The notes beneath the pieces were generated by a model. It saw only the letters and a program-made list of their open reading frames with translations. It searched no databases and was not told the DNA's origin. DNA of 64,000 nucleotides from Thermococcus zilligii AN1 (lineage in GTDB: Archaea; Methanobacteriota_B; Thermococci; Thermococcales; Thermococcaceae). The position numbers and the translations under genes are program-made. Positions 1-9,844 of this stretch are shown one piece after another. Numbering within the stretch: position 1 is the first letter of the stretch; every line of letters starts with the position of its first letter. Location of the stretch: the NCBI RefSeq assembly GCF_000258515.1, contig NZ_AJLF01000001.1:620001-684000 (forward strand). The letters run 5' to 3'.

Positions 1-1101
1 ATGCACGCAGTAATCCTTGGCAAAAATCCAGCCCTCAGTGAGGCTGAGTTTTATTCTTTTGGCAGGAGGTTCGACCTTAAAGTTAGGCCGCTTGAATCCA
101 ACCGTAACTGGGTGTTGTTTGATGCTTCCCCACAGGTTGAGAGGTACTTCAACTGGCTCGGCGGCTCCCTCAAGCTCGTGAGAATAATCGGTGAGGGCGA
201 AGATGCTATTAAAGACCTCGAATACTCAAAACTCTTCACGGTAAGCCTCTACGGGAAGAGCGACTGGAAGCTCTGGAGGAAGCTGGGGAGCGAGATAAAG
301 AGGCACTTCAGGGAGGAAGGGCCGGCCAAGTTCTTCAAGCCTGCTGAAGTTTATTCAATGCCTGCAGAACTCATCCTGAAGGGCTTTCCTGAGGTTAAAG
401 ACTTCGTCTTCCTCTTTAGGGGGGACGGGAGCTTCCTCGTCGGCGAGACGGTTAAAGTAATCGACCCGTTCGAACTGAAGAAGCTCGACGTCGGGAGGCC
501 GGTTCAGAAGCCAATCCTCTCAATCCCCCCGAGGCTCGCGAGGATAATGGTGAACCTCTCCGAGGTCAGAAAAGGCAGCTTCCTTGACCCCTTCTGCGGG
601 ATTGGAACGGTGGTTCAGGAGTTCGTTCTTCAGGGCCTGGACGCCTACGGCAGCGACAGGGACGAGGGGCAGATAGGGGCGGCAAAGCAGAACCTCTCCT
701 GGCTCAGGGAGGAGTTCAGGCTCAAGAATTCGGCCCATTTAGAGGTCTGCGACGCGAGGAAGCTCAAGAGGTGCTTCCGGCAGCGCTTTGACGCCATAGT
801 GACGGAACCCTATCTCGGGAAGCCCCTGCGGAGAAATCCGGACAGGGAAGAGGCAATTAAACTTGCCAACGAGCTTGACCGGTTTTATTACCAGGTCTTC
901 GAGAGCTTTGCGGATGTTTTGAAGAGGAACGGAAAAGTCGTCTTCGTTTTCCCGGCCTACAGGCTGAGCGGTGGGGGAGTGTACAGAAAAGAGAGGAAGT
1001 GGCTCGAAAAGCTCGGCTTCGAGGTTTTGGCGAAGTACACGGATTACGAGGAGAGACACCGCTTAATCAGGGACATCCACGTGCTGAAGTACGGGGGTTG
1101 A
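1..1101 (+). CDS. Trm11/COG1041-type tRNA guanine-N2 methyltransferase-like protein
   Basis: A 366-residue class I SAM-dependent methyltransferase. The SAM-binding glycine motif DPFCGIGT lies near residue 195, and an acidic residue (GSDRD, near 218) would hold the ribose. The catalytic motif IV is TEPYLG near residue 265, as in the Trm11/Trm-G10 superfamily where it is normally (D/N)PPY. The N-terminal ~160 residues fit the position of the THUMP-like RNA-binding region of that family. The expected role is N2-methylation of a tRNA guanine, but the target position cannot be read from sequence. The first ATG is the first base of the window, so an in-frame start further upstream cannot be excluded. 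Confidence 0.7.
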   Translation: MHAVILGKNPALSEAEFYSFGRRFDLKVRPLESNRNWVLFDASPQVERYFNWLGGSLKLVRIIGEGEDAIKDLEYSKLFTVSLYGKSDWKLWRKLGSEIKRHFREEGPAKFFKPAEVYSMPAELILKGFPEVKDFVFLFRGDGSFLVGETVKVIDPFELKKLDVGRPVQKPILSIPPRLARIMVNLSEVRKGSFLDPFCGIGTVVQEFVLQGLDAYGSDRDEGQIGAAKQNLSWLREEFRLKNSAHLEVCDARKLKRCFRQRFDAIVTEPYLGKPLRRNPDREEAIKLANELDRFYYQVFESFADVLKRNGKVVFVFPAYRLSGGGVYRKERKWLEKLGFEVLAKYTDYEERHRLIRDIHVLKYGG

Positions 1102-1398
1102 CCGTTTCAGCGTCAAAGTTATTCGCGGGTGATATGGCGGTGAAAGTTCCACAACGGTGGACGAGAAGATTGCTGATCCATCGAACTCGGACGGAAGGCA
1201 AGGAAGGGAGCGAGTACTCTGAGGAAAATATCCTCTCGGGTGGCTAACACTGACCAATGAGTCGAGGGCATTCTCAGCCTGCTGGCGTCGCGCTCCGGCT
1301 TTGGGAAGGCAGGATTATCCCCCTTACTATCATACCGCCGGCCCGCTTTCCACCTAAAGGTTTAAAAGGAATAACTCCCCAGAATTTCCGGTGGTGCA
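1102..1398. other. Intergenic region, 297 bp, promoter only
   Basis: Nothing protein-like is convincing on either strand, and no box C/D pair or tRNA fold was found. The only clear element is an archaeal TATA box, TTTAAAAG at 1361-1368. It lies 38 bp upstream of the next ATG and would drive the small membrane protein that follows. Confidence 0.5.
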
Positions 1399-1839
1399 AT
1401 GGCCCTCTACGAGGAGAAGGTCTCGAGCAGGGGCTTCAGGATTTTTCTGCTTATCTTAGCGCTCCCGGTGCTCTTTGGCCTCTATGCAGCTTATATGGCC
1501 GGTGAGGGCTTTGGGTTCATGCTCATCACAGCGCTTCTCGTTGTGCTCGTATTAGTGGATGCTATGGAGATAAGGATCGAGATAGACGAGAGAAGGGTAA
1601 GTATACGGGGGTTACTCGGGCTTCCTCTCACCCGAAAGACGGTCGAGATAGGGAACATCGCGAGCTTCTCCGTTACAGAGGGCTGGATGAGCTGCTCCGG
1701 AGCAATTCACTTCAATCTCCCGGCCAAGGGCTGTGTAATGCTGAGGCAGAAAAAGGGCTGGACGGTTTCTTTCACGACGAACCATCCTGAGGAAGTTGCC
1801 CGGGTTCTGGCGATGCTCGGCGTCCCACGAGAACCTTAG
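1399..1839 (+). CDS. Small two-TM membrane protein with PH-like C-terminal domain
   Basis: A 146-residue protein of unknown function. Two adjacent hydrophobic segments (about residues 14-33 and 38-54) are followed by a soluble beta-rich region, starting with a stretch like IRIEIDERRVSIRG. That arrangement resembles the bacterial PH-like (DUF304/YdbT-type) membrane proteins, but the similarity is only in pattern. GGTGGTG just before the ATG acts as Shine-Dalgarno, with a TATA box 38 bp upstream. It is monocistronic. The next gene converges on it. Confidence 0.6.
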   Translation: MALYEEKVSSRGFRIFLLILALPVLFGLYAAYMAGEGFGFMLITALLVVLVLVDAMEIRIEIDERRVSIRGLLGLPLTRKTVEIGNIASFSVTEGWMSCSGAIHFNLPAKGCVMLRQKKGWTVSFTTNHPEEVARVLAMLGVPREP

Positions 1840-1897
1840 TCCCCTTCGCCTCTACTACCACTACCCTCTCCCCTCTTTTTCCGCGTGATGGGGTTCC

Positions 1898-2539
1898 TCA
1901 TTCCCCACCACCGAGCCATCTCCAGTAGGGATTCAGCTCGATGATGCTCCACCACTTCTTGAGCTCCCTCCTGGCTTCCCTGTAACCGGGGTAGAATCGC
2001 CCAACGAACTCCCAGAACGCCTTTGAGTGGTTCATGTGCTTCAGGTGCGCGAGCTCGTGGATTACCACGTACTCCCTAAGCCCGGGCGGAACGGAAACGA
2101 GGCGGACGTTGAAGTTAATGTTTCCCTGGGGTGAACAGCTCCCCCACCTGCTCCGCTGGTGTCTGATGAATACTCTCTCCGGAAAAACGCCCATCTCTCC
2201 GGAGTATTCCTCGACCAAAGCCATTATCCCTGGTCGGAGGTATGACTTAAGCCCGGCGATGGCTTCATCTGGATGGGCTGAGAAGACGACCGTTCTGAAC
2301 TCCCCGTGCACCCTGGTCTTTCTCCCGCGGATGACCTGGTATAGCTCCCCGTCTATGGGAAACCCCGATTCGGTTCTCCTGCTTTCTATCTCGGCCAGCT
2401 TGGCCTCAATCCACTCCTTATGGCGCTCCACGAAGGAGTCAACGTCGAAGCCTTCGGGCGCGGTAACGACTACCATACCATTGGGCTTCACCTCAATCCG
2501 CGCGTACCTGACGGGCCTCCTTCTGATTTCCAAGTTCAT
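1898..2539 (-). CDS. YgjP-like (DUF45) M48-type metallopeptidase
   Basis: A 213-residue protein with the zinc-protease signature HELAHLKHMNHSKAFW (HExxH plus a downstream H) in its C-terminal third. This is typical of the YgjP/SprT-like DUF45 family, cytosolic putative metalloproteases. An upstream ATG gives 25 extra residues that are unlike the family, whereas the chosen ATG is preceded by GGTGAT, so the shorter form is preferred. It is divergent from the radical SAM gene, with 37 bp between the two starts. The substrate is unknown. Confidence 0.75.
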   Translation of the reverse strand: MNLEIRRRPVRYARIEVKPNGMVVVTAPEGFDVDSFVERHKEWIEAKLAEIESRRTESGFPIDGELYQVIRGRKTRVHGEFRTVVFSAHPDEAIAGLKSYLRPGIMALVEEYSGEMGVFPERVFIRHQRSRWGSCSPQGNINFNVRLVSVPPGLREYVVIHELAHLKHMNHSKAFWEFVGRFYPGYREARRELKKWWSIIELNPYWRWLGGGE

Positions 2540-2576
2540 GCCATCACCTTTTAAGGGGGTCTGGCGACTTGAACTT

Positions 2577-3377
2577 ATGAACCTTCGGGTCATCGAGAAA
2601 AAGGCCAAAAGCATCTACACTCCCTCAAGGATTCCCGGCGTCGAGTGGAGCTTAAACCAGTACGTCGGCTGCGCCTTCGCCTGCAAATACTGTTACGCCA
2701 GGTTCATGGCGAAATGGAGGGACTACGGCGAGTGGGGCAGCTGGGTGGAGGCCAAGACCAACGCGCCAGAGCTTGCCAGAAAGCGCGTTAATGGGGGCGT
2801 TTTCATGTCCACGGTGAGCGACCCCTATCAGCCGGTAGAGGAGGAACTAAAGCTGACGCGGCGGGTTCTTCAGTACATGGACAAGGGGAACGGGCTCTCC
2901 ATCCTGACGAAGTCGCCGCTCGTTACGAGGGACATTGACATCTTTAAACTCTTCCGCTCGATAGAGGTGGGTTTAACCATAAACGGCTTCACGGGAAGGG
3001 AAAAGCGGCTCTTTGAGCCACTGACGCCGGTTCACGAGGCGAGGATGAGCGCACTAAAGGAGCTGAAGGAATCCGGGCTGAAGACCTACGTTTTCGTCAG
3101 CCCGATAATTCCTGGAATAACGGACGTCTCGGCCGTAGTCAGGGAGACGAGGGACTTTGCGGATTACTACTTCTTCGAGGTTCTGAACCTCCGGGCGGCT
3201 GGAAAGGAGTTTCAAATCCTCCTCAAAGAGGAGTATCCGGAAAGCTATGCGGCCCTGACTGACCCCGGGAAGTTCGGGGAGTTCCTGCGGGAGTTGAAGG
3301 GGGAGATAAAAGGCCTCGGAGTAAAGGCAGAGGGAATAGAGACCCACCGGAGGGGCTGGGAGTTCGTGGAACTTTAA
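2577..3377 (+). CDS. SplB-like radical SAM protein (COG1533)
   Basis: A 266-residue radical SAM enzyme. The cluster-binding motif CAFACKYCYAR (CxxxCxxC) lies near residue 27, followed by SDPYQPVE, which is typical of the spore-photoproduct-lyase-like family COG1533. The reading frame stays open far upstream over the antisense peptidase gene, but homology begins just before this ATG, and a TTTTAA element about 25 bp upstream suggests a leaderless message. Archaea have no spores, so a DNA lesion or tRNA/metabolite reaction is possible. The substrate cannot be inferred. A second member of the family is at 50225. Confidence 0.75.
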   Translation: MNLRVIEKKAKSIYTPSRIPGVEWSLNQYVGCAFACKYCYARFMAKWRDYGEWGSWVEAKTNAPELARKRVNGGVFMSTVSDPYQPVEEELKLTRRVLQYMDKGNGLSILTKSPLVTRDIDIFKLFRSIEVGLTINGFTGREKRLFEPLTPVHEARMSALKELKESGLKTYVFVSPIIPGITDVSAVVRETRDFADYYFFEVLNLRAAGKEFQILLKEEYPESYAALTDPGKFGEFLRELKGEIKGLGVKAEGIETHRRGWEFVEL

Positions 3378-3416
3378 CTTCAGAAGGTTTAAAAATGCTG
3401 AGAATTACCCCGAAAC

Positions 3417-4655
3417 ATGGGGCGTCTCAGGCTCTCTAACAAAGGTTCGGGATTGCTCGTCCTAGTGGCGGTGATAGTTAATCTGCCACTGGTGTTCCTT
3501 GGCTACTACTATCACGACACCCACGTTCTTGCTATCTCTGCAAAAAAGTTCGCGGAAAGCGGGATAAGCCCCTACGAATGGTGCGAGGACGTGTTTTGTA
3601 AACCGGAATATCAGTGGTACGCGTATCCACCGCTGCCCTTTCTAATCGTGGCCCCCTTTTACGCCCTCGACCCAGGTCCGCTGGCAGAAAGGTTCTTTGT
3701 AAAGATACCAGCGCTTCTCGGGATGGTTATTCTAACGCACGCCCTGAGGAAGCTCGGATGGGAGGAGAGGAGGAATATACTGTTCGTATGGCTCAACCCG
3801 TTCTTTCTCTACACCGCCACGCTGAGGGGGAACTTCGATACCCTCTGTGTCTCCTTAATGCTTGAATCCTACCTGTATCTGAAGGAGGGGAGAACGGTTA
3901 GGGCGGGCGTTGTGGGGGCCCTCTCACTGCTAACAAAACAATATGCGGCAGTGTTCTTGCTTCCACTGCTCCTTTCAACGAGGTCCCTGAGAAAATTTGC
4001 CAAATATGCCCTTTCAGCGTCCGTGGTTGCATTTTTAATAGCCGGCCCCTTCTTCATTAAAAGCCCAGAGGGCTTCCTGAATTCAACTCTAAAGTTCCAT
4101 CTCGGCAGGGCCCCTTCAAACTACGGCCTTTTAGGCCTCAAAATGCTGGGGGATGCCATATACAACGTTTTGAACTCTATACCTGCTGATTATCCAGGCC
4201 AGGCTATTCAAACGGGGTCTCCCCTGATTATGGCCCTGGTGGGGACTTTTCTGATGGTTCCACTCGTTGCTGGAATGGTTAATATAGTTGTTGACGCAGT
4301 TTTGGGAAAAAGAGAGACCGGAGAAACCCTCAAACTGACAACTGCCATTTTTCTTGCTTTCAGTAAGGTCGTGAACATCCAGTACTTCGCGCTTCTGGTT
4401 CTTTTAGATTTAACCTTCCTGGAATGGACTCTTTTGGCGTTCTCCGGTGCAGTAACCGGGCTGAGTCTTATAAAATCAGCGATTCCTCTTTACGTAGCTC
4501 CCTCTGAACTCTGGATTCCACCTCTCTGCGGGGTTAATGGAACCTGGATTGATGGATTTTCCAGGCTTGTCGGTTTCGTTCTCTATTTGCCGGTCTTAAG
4601 GAAGATCATGAGGCCCCTCGGATGGATGAGATTTATCAGGCCGGGGGGACTATGA
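3417..4655 (+). CDS. Multipass GT-C-like glycosyltransferase/mannosyltransferase-type membrane protein
   Basis: A 412-residue protein with about 9-10 membrane segments. After the first helix comes an extracytoplasmic loop with HDTH, then a YPPLPF motif. Later segments contain RGNFDTL and LLTKQYA. This resembles GT-C glycosyltransferases of the GPI-mannosyltransferase/DUF2029 type, which use polyprenyl-phosphate sugars on the outer face of the membrane. TATA is TTTAAAAA at 3388, about 29 bp before the ATG. It is an isolated transcription unit. Donor and acceptor are unknown, so the family call is moderate. Confidence 0.6.
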   Translation: MGRLRLSNKGSGLLVLVAVIVNLPLVFLGYYYHDTHVLAISAKKFAESGISPYEWCEDVFCKPEYQWYAYPPLPFLIVAPFYALDPGPLAERFFVKIPALLGMVILTHALRKLGWEERRNILFVWLNPFFLYTATLRGNFDTLCVSLMLESYLYLKEGRTVRAGVVGALSLLTKQYAAVFLLPLLLSTRSLRKFAKYALSASVVAFLIAGPFFIKSPEGFLNSTLKFHLGRAPSNYGLLGLKMLGDAIYNVLNSIPADYPGQAIQTGSPLIMALVGTFLMVPLVAGMVNIVVDAVLGKRETGETLKLTTAIFLAFSKVVNIQYFALLVLLDLTFLEWTLLAFSGAVTGLSLIKSAIPLYVAPSELWIPPLCGVNGTWIDGFSRLVGFVLYLPVLRKIMRPLGWMRFIRPGGL

Positions 4656-4683
4656 AATCCCCCTCATTTGTCCCGCTGTTTAC

Positions 4684-5742
4684 TCACACCCTGTCAAAAT
4701 CTGCGTTCTTCGCTGGCGAACCTTTCAGGGAAATGCCAAAGGGCTCGTCTTCCTTTCTCCCGGCACCGGGTATCTCATCGAACTCGTACTCCTCGCGAAT
4801 CCCCAGGAGGATCTCGACCTCCTTCGGTGTAAGCACCGGCTTTTCCCAGTTCTCGTAATCATCCATTGGAACCCTCGGGCAGGCAACTACGACGTAGGCA
4901 TCAAAATCGAAGCCTTCCAGGGCGGAATAGCTTACGTAGTCCATTGCTATAAGCCTGGCATACTTCCCATGCTCCCTGAGAAGATTAACGATCTTCCTCG
5001 CCTCCACCAGCCTGAGCTGTCCCTTTTTTGTACTTACGATGACCCCAAATTTCTCTGCGTCGATGGCCCTGGCTATCTGGGCCCACCTTTTTCTGATGAG
5101 CCTTTCCGCCTCTTCGTTCATCCAGATGGCGTCGCCGGAATAGGGGTTTACAGCGAGGGTGGGCTTTTTTGCGGCAATTGCCACGCCTACCGGGTGGAAG
5201 TAACCGGCTCCAACAAAGAGAACCCCGTCCGCTTCCACCCTGGCGGCCGAGAAGTTGCATCCTAAAACCTGTCCCGGCCAGCTTACCCTGGAATCGCCCC
5301 TGCCAACCAGGACTTCAAAGCCCTTCTCCTCAAGAAAGCGGCGCATTCTCTCGAGATGGAGTATGTGCTGGGCGGTGGTAACCAGGGCTATCCTCTTCCC
5401 CAGCTTTCTTATCTCGTTAAGATTTTTCTCAAGGGCGGGGACTGGATCAACTTTTGCAAAAGCCGGGACGAAGATCGTTGGGACATCGAGGTGTAGCGTC
5501 ATGTAACTGTGTCCAAGGTGTATGAGCGCGTCGCATCCGAGTAGTTTAGCCTTTGAATCCGCGGGGTCACACGCCCCGTAGTTGACGTCCCCGTTTATTA
5601 TGGCCTCTATTCCTTCGGCCTCAAGAAAGTCGGCCAGCTCCTGGGCCTCTTTTTTAAGACCTTCGGGCGTTTGTATGAGGACTTTTTTCGAGCCAATCCC
5701 GCGGAGCCTTTCCAATATCTCACCGAAGGGTACCTCGTGCAT
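4684..5742 (-). CDS. dph2: Dph2, diphthamide biosynthesis radical SAM-type enzyme
   Basis: A 352-residue protein matching archaeal Dph2, which transfers the 3-amino-3-carboxypropyl group of SAM to a histidine of elongation factor 2, the first step of diphthamide synthesis. The three cysteines that bind the non-classical [4Fe-4S] cluster are visible in [15 protein letters not shown] and VACPRVP, one per repeat of the fold. The start is the ATG preceded by GGTGGTGAA. The open frame upstream of it looks non-coding and holds the TATA box. It is divergent from rps15. Confidence 0.9.
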   Translation of the reverse strand: MHEVPFGEILERLRGIGSKKVLIQTPEGLKKEAQELADFLEAEGIEAIINGDVNYGACDPADSKAKLLGCDALIHLGHSYMTLHLDVPTIFVPAFAKVDPVPALEKNLNEIRKLGKRIALVTTAQHILHLERMRRFLEEKGFEVLVGRGDSRVSWPGQVLGCNFSAARVEADGVLFVGAGYFHPVGVAIAAKKPTLAVNPYSGDAIWMNEEAERLIRKRWAQIARAIDAEKFGVIVSTKKGQLRLVEARKIVNLLREHGKYARLIAMDYVSYSALEGFDFDAYVVVACPRVPMDDYENWEKPVLTPKEVEILLGIREEYEFDEIPGAGRKEDEPFGISLKGSPAKNADFDRV

Positions 5743-5770
5743 TTCACCACCGGGTTCTTCAACAGGGGGA

Positions 5771-5810
5771 GAGTTTAAATGGGCTCCGGTCGGGCAAACC
5801 TTTTTAAATC
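5771..5810. promoter_or_regulatory. Divergent promoter pair between dph2 and rps15
   Basis: Two AT elements stand side by side. GTTTAAATGG (5773-5782), read leftward, lies about 30-40 bp from the dph2 ATG. TTTTTAAATC (5801-5810), read rightward, precedes the rps15 leader. Both fit archaeal TATA boxes, so the two genes have separate but adjacent promoters. Confidence 0.5.
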
Positions 5811-5875
5811 CCATCCCGATTCCCCACGCGAAGGGGCGGCTGGCGGGAGCTGGCCGTCACCTGGAGGTGAAGGAA

Positions 5876-6331
5876 ATGGCAAGGATACACGCGAGGAAGA
5901 GGGGTAAGTCTGGATCAAAAAAGCCCCCAAGGACAGCTCCGCCCGCCTGGGTGGAATACACGGCGGAGGAAGTTGAAGGGCTCGTTGTGAAGCTCAGGAA
6001 AGAGGGCTACAGCACTGCCATGATCGGAACGATCCTGAGGGACCAGTACGGAATCCCGAGTGTCAAGCTCATCACGGGTAAGAAGATCACCGAGATACTT
6101 GAGGAGAACGGTCTTGCCCCGGAGATCCCGGAGGATCTGATGTTCCTCATCAGGCGCGCGGTGAACCTGAGGAAGCACCTGGAGCAGCACCCGAAGGACA
6201 AACACTCCAGGAGGGGGCTTCAGCTCATCGAGAGCAAGATCCTCAGGCTTGCCAAGTATTACACTAGAACAGGAAAGCTCCCGGCCGGGTGGCGCTACGA
6301 TCCGGAGCAGGCCAAGCTCCTGGTCCGCTGA
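5876..6331 (+). CDS. rps15: 30S ribosomal protein S15
   Basis: 151 residues, the archaeal/eukaryotic (S13e) form. It has the basic N-terminus [14 protein letters not shown], a conserved middle [16 protein letters not shown] and the C-terminal segment [10 protein letters not shown]. It binds 16S rRNA in the platform of the small subunit. GGAGGTGAAGGAA precedes the ATG. It is the first gene of a cluster with GAN, Pcc1 and S3Ae, an arrangement I recall from other Thermococcales, linking translation with replication and tRNA modification. Confidence 0.97.
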   Translation: MARIHARKRGKSGSKKPPRTAPPAWVEYTAEEVEGLVVKLRKEGYSTAMIGTILRDQYGIPSVKLITGKKITEILEENGLAPEIPEDLMFLIRRAVNLRKHLEQHPKDKHSRRGLQLIESKILRLAKYYTRTGKLPAGWRYDPEQAKLLVR

Positions 6332-6362
6332 TCCCTTTCCTTCTTCTTACCGGTGATGCCCA

Positions 6363-7796
6363 GTGGATAAGGGTGCCTTCTTAGAGCGGGCCAGAGCAGG
6401 GGCCGAACTGATAAAGATGCATATCGAGTTAGGCCACACGATAAGGCTGATCTCCCATCGTGACGCCGACGGCATCACCGCAGGTGCCATTCTCGCCAGG
6501 GCCATTGCGAGGGAAGGCGGGGCCTTCCAGCTGAGCATCGTCAAGCAGGTCAGTGAAGAGCTTCTCAACAGGCTCGCGAGTGAGAACAGGGAGATATACG
6601 TTTTCAGTGACCTCGGCAGTGGCTCAATGGAGCTGATAGAGAAATACCTCGGCGAAGCGACGGTTGTTGTGGTCGATCATCATCCACCCGAAAAGGAGAG
6701 CTTTTCGAACGAGTCCCACATCCTCGTCAACCCCGTTCCGTTCGGTGCCAACAGCGTCCGTGATCTGAGCGGTTCGGGTGTTGCCTACTTCGTTGCCAGG
6801 GAAATGAAGGGGGAGAACAGGGGTCTGGCCTATATAGCAATAGTTGGTGCAGTCGGTGACATGCAGGAGATAGACGGCCAGTTCCACGGCATGAACATCG
6901 AGGTCATTGAAGACGGAAAAAAGCTTGGAATCCTGGAAGTCAGGAAAGAGCTGAGGCTATTCGGAAGGGAGAGCAGGCCCCTCTACCAGATGCTCGCCTA
7001 CTCCACCAATCCCGAGATCCCGGAAATCACCGGAGACGAAAGGAAGGCCATAGAATGGCTCCGCTCCAGGGGCTTCGACCCAGAGATGCATTACTGGCAG
7101 CTCAGGGAAGAGGAGAAGAGGAGGCTCCACGACGCCCTGGTTCTTCACCTCATAAAGCACGGTGCCCCGAAGGAGGTCATAGACAGGCTCATCGGGGACG
7201 TTGTGATAAGCCCCCTCTATCCAGAGGGCGACCCCAGGCACGAGGCCAGGGAATTTTCTACCCTATTAAACGCCACCGGAAGACTCAACGAGGGAACTTT
7301 GGGCGTTGCGATCTGCCTCGGAGATGAGGAAGCCTACAGAAGGGCAGTTAAAATGCTCGAAGACTACAAGAGGGAGCAGATCGAGGCAAGGAAGTTCATA
7401 ATCCAGAACTGGAACACGGTCAACGAAAGTGATCACGCCTACGTCTTCTACGCGGGAAAGAGCATCAGGGACACACTCGTTGGGATAGCCGCCAGCATGG
7501 CCATAAACGCCGGTCTCGCCGATCCCGAAAAGCCAGTCGTTGTCATTGCCGACAGCGACGAAGACGAGAACCTGGTGAAGGGCTCCGCCAGAACCACCGA
7601 GAAAGCCCTCGCTAAGGGCTATCACCTCGGCGAAGCCTTGAGAGAAGTGGCGGAGAAGCTTGGAGGAGAGGGCGGAGGTCATGCTATAGCGGCCGGGATT
7701 CGCTTCCCGAAGGGCAAAATCGATGAGTTCATCAGGCTCTTCAACGAGGCCTTGGCAAGACAGCTCAGGGGGGAGCAGGATGAAAGTCAGGGTTAA
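6363..7796 (+). CDS. gan: GINS-associated nuclease GAN (archaeal RecJ/Cdc45-like DHH protein)
   Basis: A 477-residue DHH-family phosphoesterase. Motifs in order are [11 protein letters not shown] (motif I, near residue 37), [14 protein letters not shown] (the DHH motif, near 104) and the DHHA1-type GGGHAIAAG near the C-terminus, so the metal-binding residues appear intact. In Thermococcus the orthologue binds GINS in the replisome and degrades single-stranded DNA 5' to 3'. The start is taken as GTG, preceded by GGTGAT. The nearby ATG at 6355 is out of frame. The 3' end overlaps pcc1 by 17 bp, indicating co-transcription. Confidence 0.88.
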   Translation: MDKGAFLERARAGAELIKMHIELGHTIRLISHRDADGITAGAILARAIAREGGAFQLSIVKQVSEELLNRLASENREIYVFSDLGSGSMELIEKYLGEATVVVVDHHPPEKESFSNESHILVNPVPFGANSVRDLSGSGVAYFVAREMKGENRGLAYIAIVGAVGDMQEIDGQFHGMNIEVIEDGKKLGILEVRKELRLFGRESRPLYQMLAYSTNPEIPEITGDERKAIEWLRSRGFDPEMHYWQLREEEKRRLHDALVLHLIKHGAPKEVIDRLIGDVVISPLYPEGDPRHEAREFSTLLNATGRLNEGTLGVAICLGDEEAYRRAVKMLEDYKREQIEARKFIIQNWNTVNESDHAYVFYAGKSIRDTLVGIAASMAINAGLADPEKPVVVIADSDEDENLVKGSARTTEKALAKGYHLGEALREVAEKLGGEGGGHAIAAGIRFPKGKIDEFIRLFNEALARQLRGEQDESQG

Positions 7797-8040
7797 GGCC
7801 GAGATAGTCTGGCACTACGGTGATGCCAGAAAAGCTGAGGCAATCGCAAGGGCCGTTCGGGTAGACGATGAGGGCATACCGGAGAGCCTAAAGAAAAGTT
7901 TAAATTTGGAAACCCGATGGGTTGATGGAACCGTCAGGACAAAGGTTAAATACTCGGGTGAGATTGATACTCTCATCAAAGCGCTTGATGACCTGGTGTT
8001 TTCGGTCAAAATCGCCGAGGAAATGACCGAAAAGGTGTAA
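7780..8040 (+). CDS. pcc1: KEOPS complex subunit Pcc1
   Basis: 86 residues with the Pcc1/CTAG pattern: a beta strand KVRVKAEI, a helix in which [12 protein letters not shown] marks the family, then [26 protein letters not shown]. Pcc1 is the dimerisation subunit of KEOPS, which makes the t6A37 modification of ANN-decoding tRNAs. The ATG lies inside the end of the GAN gene behind GGGGAGCAG, and S3Ae follows after 15 bp, so the three are one transcription unit. Confidence 0.88.
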   Translation: MKVRVKAEIVWHYGDARKAEAIARAVRVDDEGIPESLKKSLNLETRWVDGTVRTKVKYSGEIDTLIKALDDLVFSVKIAEEMTEKV

Positions 8041-8055
8041 AGTGGAGGTGTTAAG

Positions 8056-8652
8056 ATGGCTAATCCGAAAAAGATGGCTGCCGCAGCAAAAGACAAGTGG
8101 AAGCTTAAGGAGTGGTACGTGGTTTACGCTCCCGACTTCTTCGGGGGTAAGGAGATAGGACTCACCCCGGCAGACGAGCCCGGGAAGGTTATAGGGAGGG
8201 TCATAGAGACCACGCTCAAGGACGTGACCGGCGACTTCACCAAGGGACACGTGAAGCTCTACTTCCAGGTCTACGACGTGAAGGGCCAGAACGCATACAC
8301 CAAGTTCAAGGGCCACAAATTGGCCAGGAGCTACGTAAGGAGCCTCGTAAGGAGGAGGACGACGAGGGTTGACGGCATATTCAACGTCACCACCAAGGAC
8401 GGCTACAAGCTCCGCGTTATGGGGCTGGTCATCGCCTATAGAAGAATCCAGACCAGCCAGGAGAGGGCAATAAGGAGGGTCATCCAGGACATCATCTACA
8501 AGAAGGCCGAGGAGCTCAACTTCGCGGACTTCGTCCTCCAGTCCGTCAACGGTCAGATAGCGAACGAGATAGCCAAGGAGGCCAGGAAGATCTACCCGAT
8601 TAAGCGCGCCGAGGTAAGGAAGATCAAGGTTCTGGCCGAGCCAGGGGCCTGA
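8056..8652 (+). CDS. rps3ae: 30S ribosomal protein S3Ae (eS1)
   Basis: 198 residues, archaeal S3Ae. Landmarks are the basic N-terminus, [32 protein letters not shown], and [15 protein letters not shown] at the end. It is a small-subunit protein with no bacterial counterpart in sequence. The Shine-Dalgarno GGAGGTG sits 7 bp before the ATG. It is last in the rps15-gan-pcc1-rps3ae cluster. Confidence 0.97.
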   Translation: MANPKKMAAAAKDKWKLKEWYVVYAPDFFGGKEIGLTPADEPGKVIGRVIETTLKDVTGDFTKGHVKLYFQVYDVKGQNAYTKFKGHKLARSYVRSLVRRRTTRVDGIFNVTTKDGYKLRVMGLVIAYRRIQTSQERAIRRVIQDIIYKKAEELNFADFVLQSVNGQIANEIAKEARKIYPIKRAEVRKIKVLAEPGA

Positions 8653-8757
8653 TGGCCTCCTCAAACGCTTTTTTCATTCGGTTTCTCCTGCTCATCCATA
8701 ACCCTTAAATACTTCTGCCGCTACATTTAGATGGAAATCTAAACGGAGGCGCAGGCC

Positions 8758-9795
8758 ATGGTGAACCTGGAACTGCTTAAGAAGATCGTTGAAGCTCCCG
8801 GCGTTTCTGGCTACGAGTTCCTTGGAATAAGGGACGCCGTTTTGAAGGAACTCGAGCCGGTAGTGGACGAGATATACGTTGACAAGCTCGGAAACGTCAT
8901 AGCCCACAGGAAGGGCTCGGGGCCCAGGGTAATGGTGGCCGCCCACATGGACAAGATAGGCGTCATGGTAAACCACATAGACAAGGAAGGCTACCTCCAC
9001 GTTGTTCCAATCGGGGGCGTTGACCCGAGGACCCTCGTCGCCCAGAGGATTCGCTTCTTCACCGAGAGCGGCGAGCGCTTTGGCGTTGTCGGCCATGTGC
9101 CACCCCACCTCCAGAAGCCGGAGGACAGGACGAAAGCGGCCGACTGGGACAGCATAGTCGTTGACGTTGGCGCCGACAGCAAGGAGGAAGCCGAAAAGAT
9201 GGGCTTCCGCGTCGGCACAGTCGGGGAATTCGCCCCGGCCTTCGTACAGCTCAACGAGAACCGCATAGCCACGCCCTATCTCGATGACCGCGTCTGCCTT
9301 TACGCCATGATTGAAACGGCCAAGGCCCTCGAGAACCACGAGGCTGACATTTACTTCGTCGCCTCTGTCCAGGAAGAAGTCGGGCTCAGGGGTGCCGGGG
9401 TTGCCAGCTATGCCATAGCCCCTGAAATAGGCATAGCCATGGACGTTACCTTCGCCAAGCAGGTCGGCGACAAGGGTGAGCTGGTGCCAAAGCTCGGCGG
9501 CGGGCCGGTCATGGACGTGGGGCCAAACATCAACCCGAAGGTCAGGGCCTTCGCCGACGAAGTCGCCAGGAAGTACGGGATACCACTCCAGGTCGAGCCT
9601 TCTCCAAGGCCAACTGGAACGGATGCAAACATAATGCAGATCAACAGGGAAGGCGTTGCCACGGCCGTTCTCAGTATACCGATAAGGTACATGCACAGCC
9701 AGGTCGAGACAGCTGATCTGAGGGACATCGACCTCACAATAAAGCTCGCCAAACACCTCCTTGAGGAGCTTAAGCCGATGGATTTGACTCCCTGA
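8758..9795 (+). CDS. M42 family (TET-type) metallo-aminopeptidase
   Basis: 345 residues matching tetrahedral M42 aminopeptidases. Probable metal ligands are seen in AAHMDKIG (H, with D nearby), PYLDDRV (bridging Asp), VQEEVGLRG (catalytic Glu pair), MDVTFA (Asp) and RYMHSQVE (last His). It would trim peptides released by the proteasome in the cytosol. TATA is CTTAAATAC at 8704, about 50 bp upstream. It is not overlapped with neighbours. Substrate preference among TET paralogues (acidic, hydrophobic or basic) cannot be told from sequence alone. Confidence 0.85.
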   Translation: MVNLELLKKIVEAPGVSGYEFLGIRDAVLKELEPVVDEIYVDKLGNVIAHRKGSGPRVMVAAHMDKIGVMVNHIDKEGYLHVVPIGGVDPRTLVAQRIRFFTESGERFGVVGHVPPHLQKPEDRTKAADWDSIVVDVGADSKEEAEKMGFRVGTVGEFAPAFVQLNENRIATPYLDDRVCLYAMIETAKALENHEADIYFVASVQEEVGLRGAGVASYAIAPEIGIAMDVTFAKQVGDKGELVPKLGGGPVMDVGPNINPKVRAFADEVARKYGIPLQVEPSPRPTGTDANIMQINREGVATAVLSIPIRYMHSQVETADLRDIDLTIKLAKHLLEELKPMDLTP

Positions 9796-9844
9796 CTTTT
9801 CCTTCCTTCGAAAACTTTATTGGCTTCTCCTTCTACCTCAGTTG

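Noticed and set aside
1102-1398. 7S RNA, RNase P RNA or guide sRNA in the first intergenic gap
   Set aside because: The gap is not GC-rich enough, and no box C/D, conserved P-RNA or SRP loop sequences were found on either strand.
2034-2576. N-terminal extension of the radical SAM frame
   Set aside because: This part is antisense to the YgjP-like peptidase and shows no similarity to the COG1533 family. The ATG at 2577 fits homology and promoter position.
8692-9756. 354-codon minus-strand frame opposite the M42 peptidase
   Set aside because: It is antisense to a clear enzyme gene, has no start signal and no recognisable domain.
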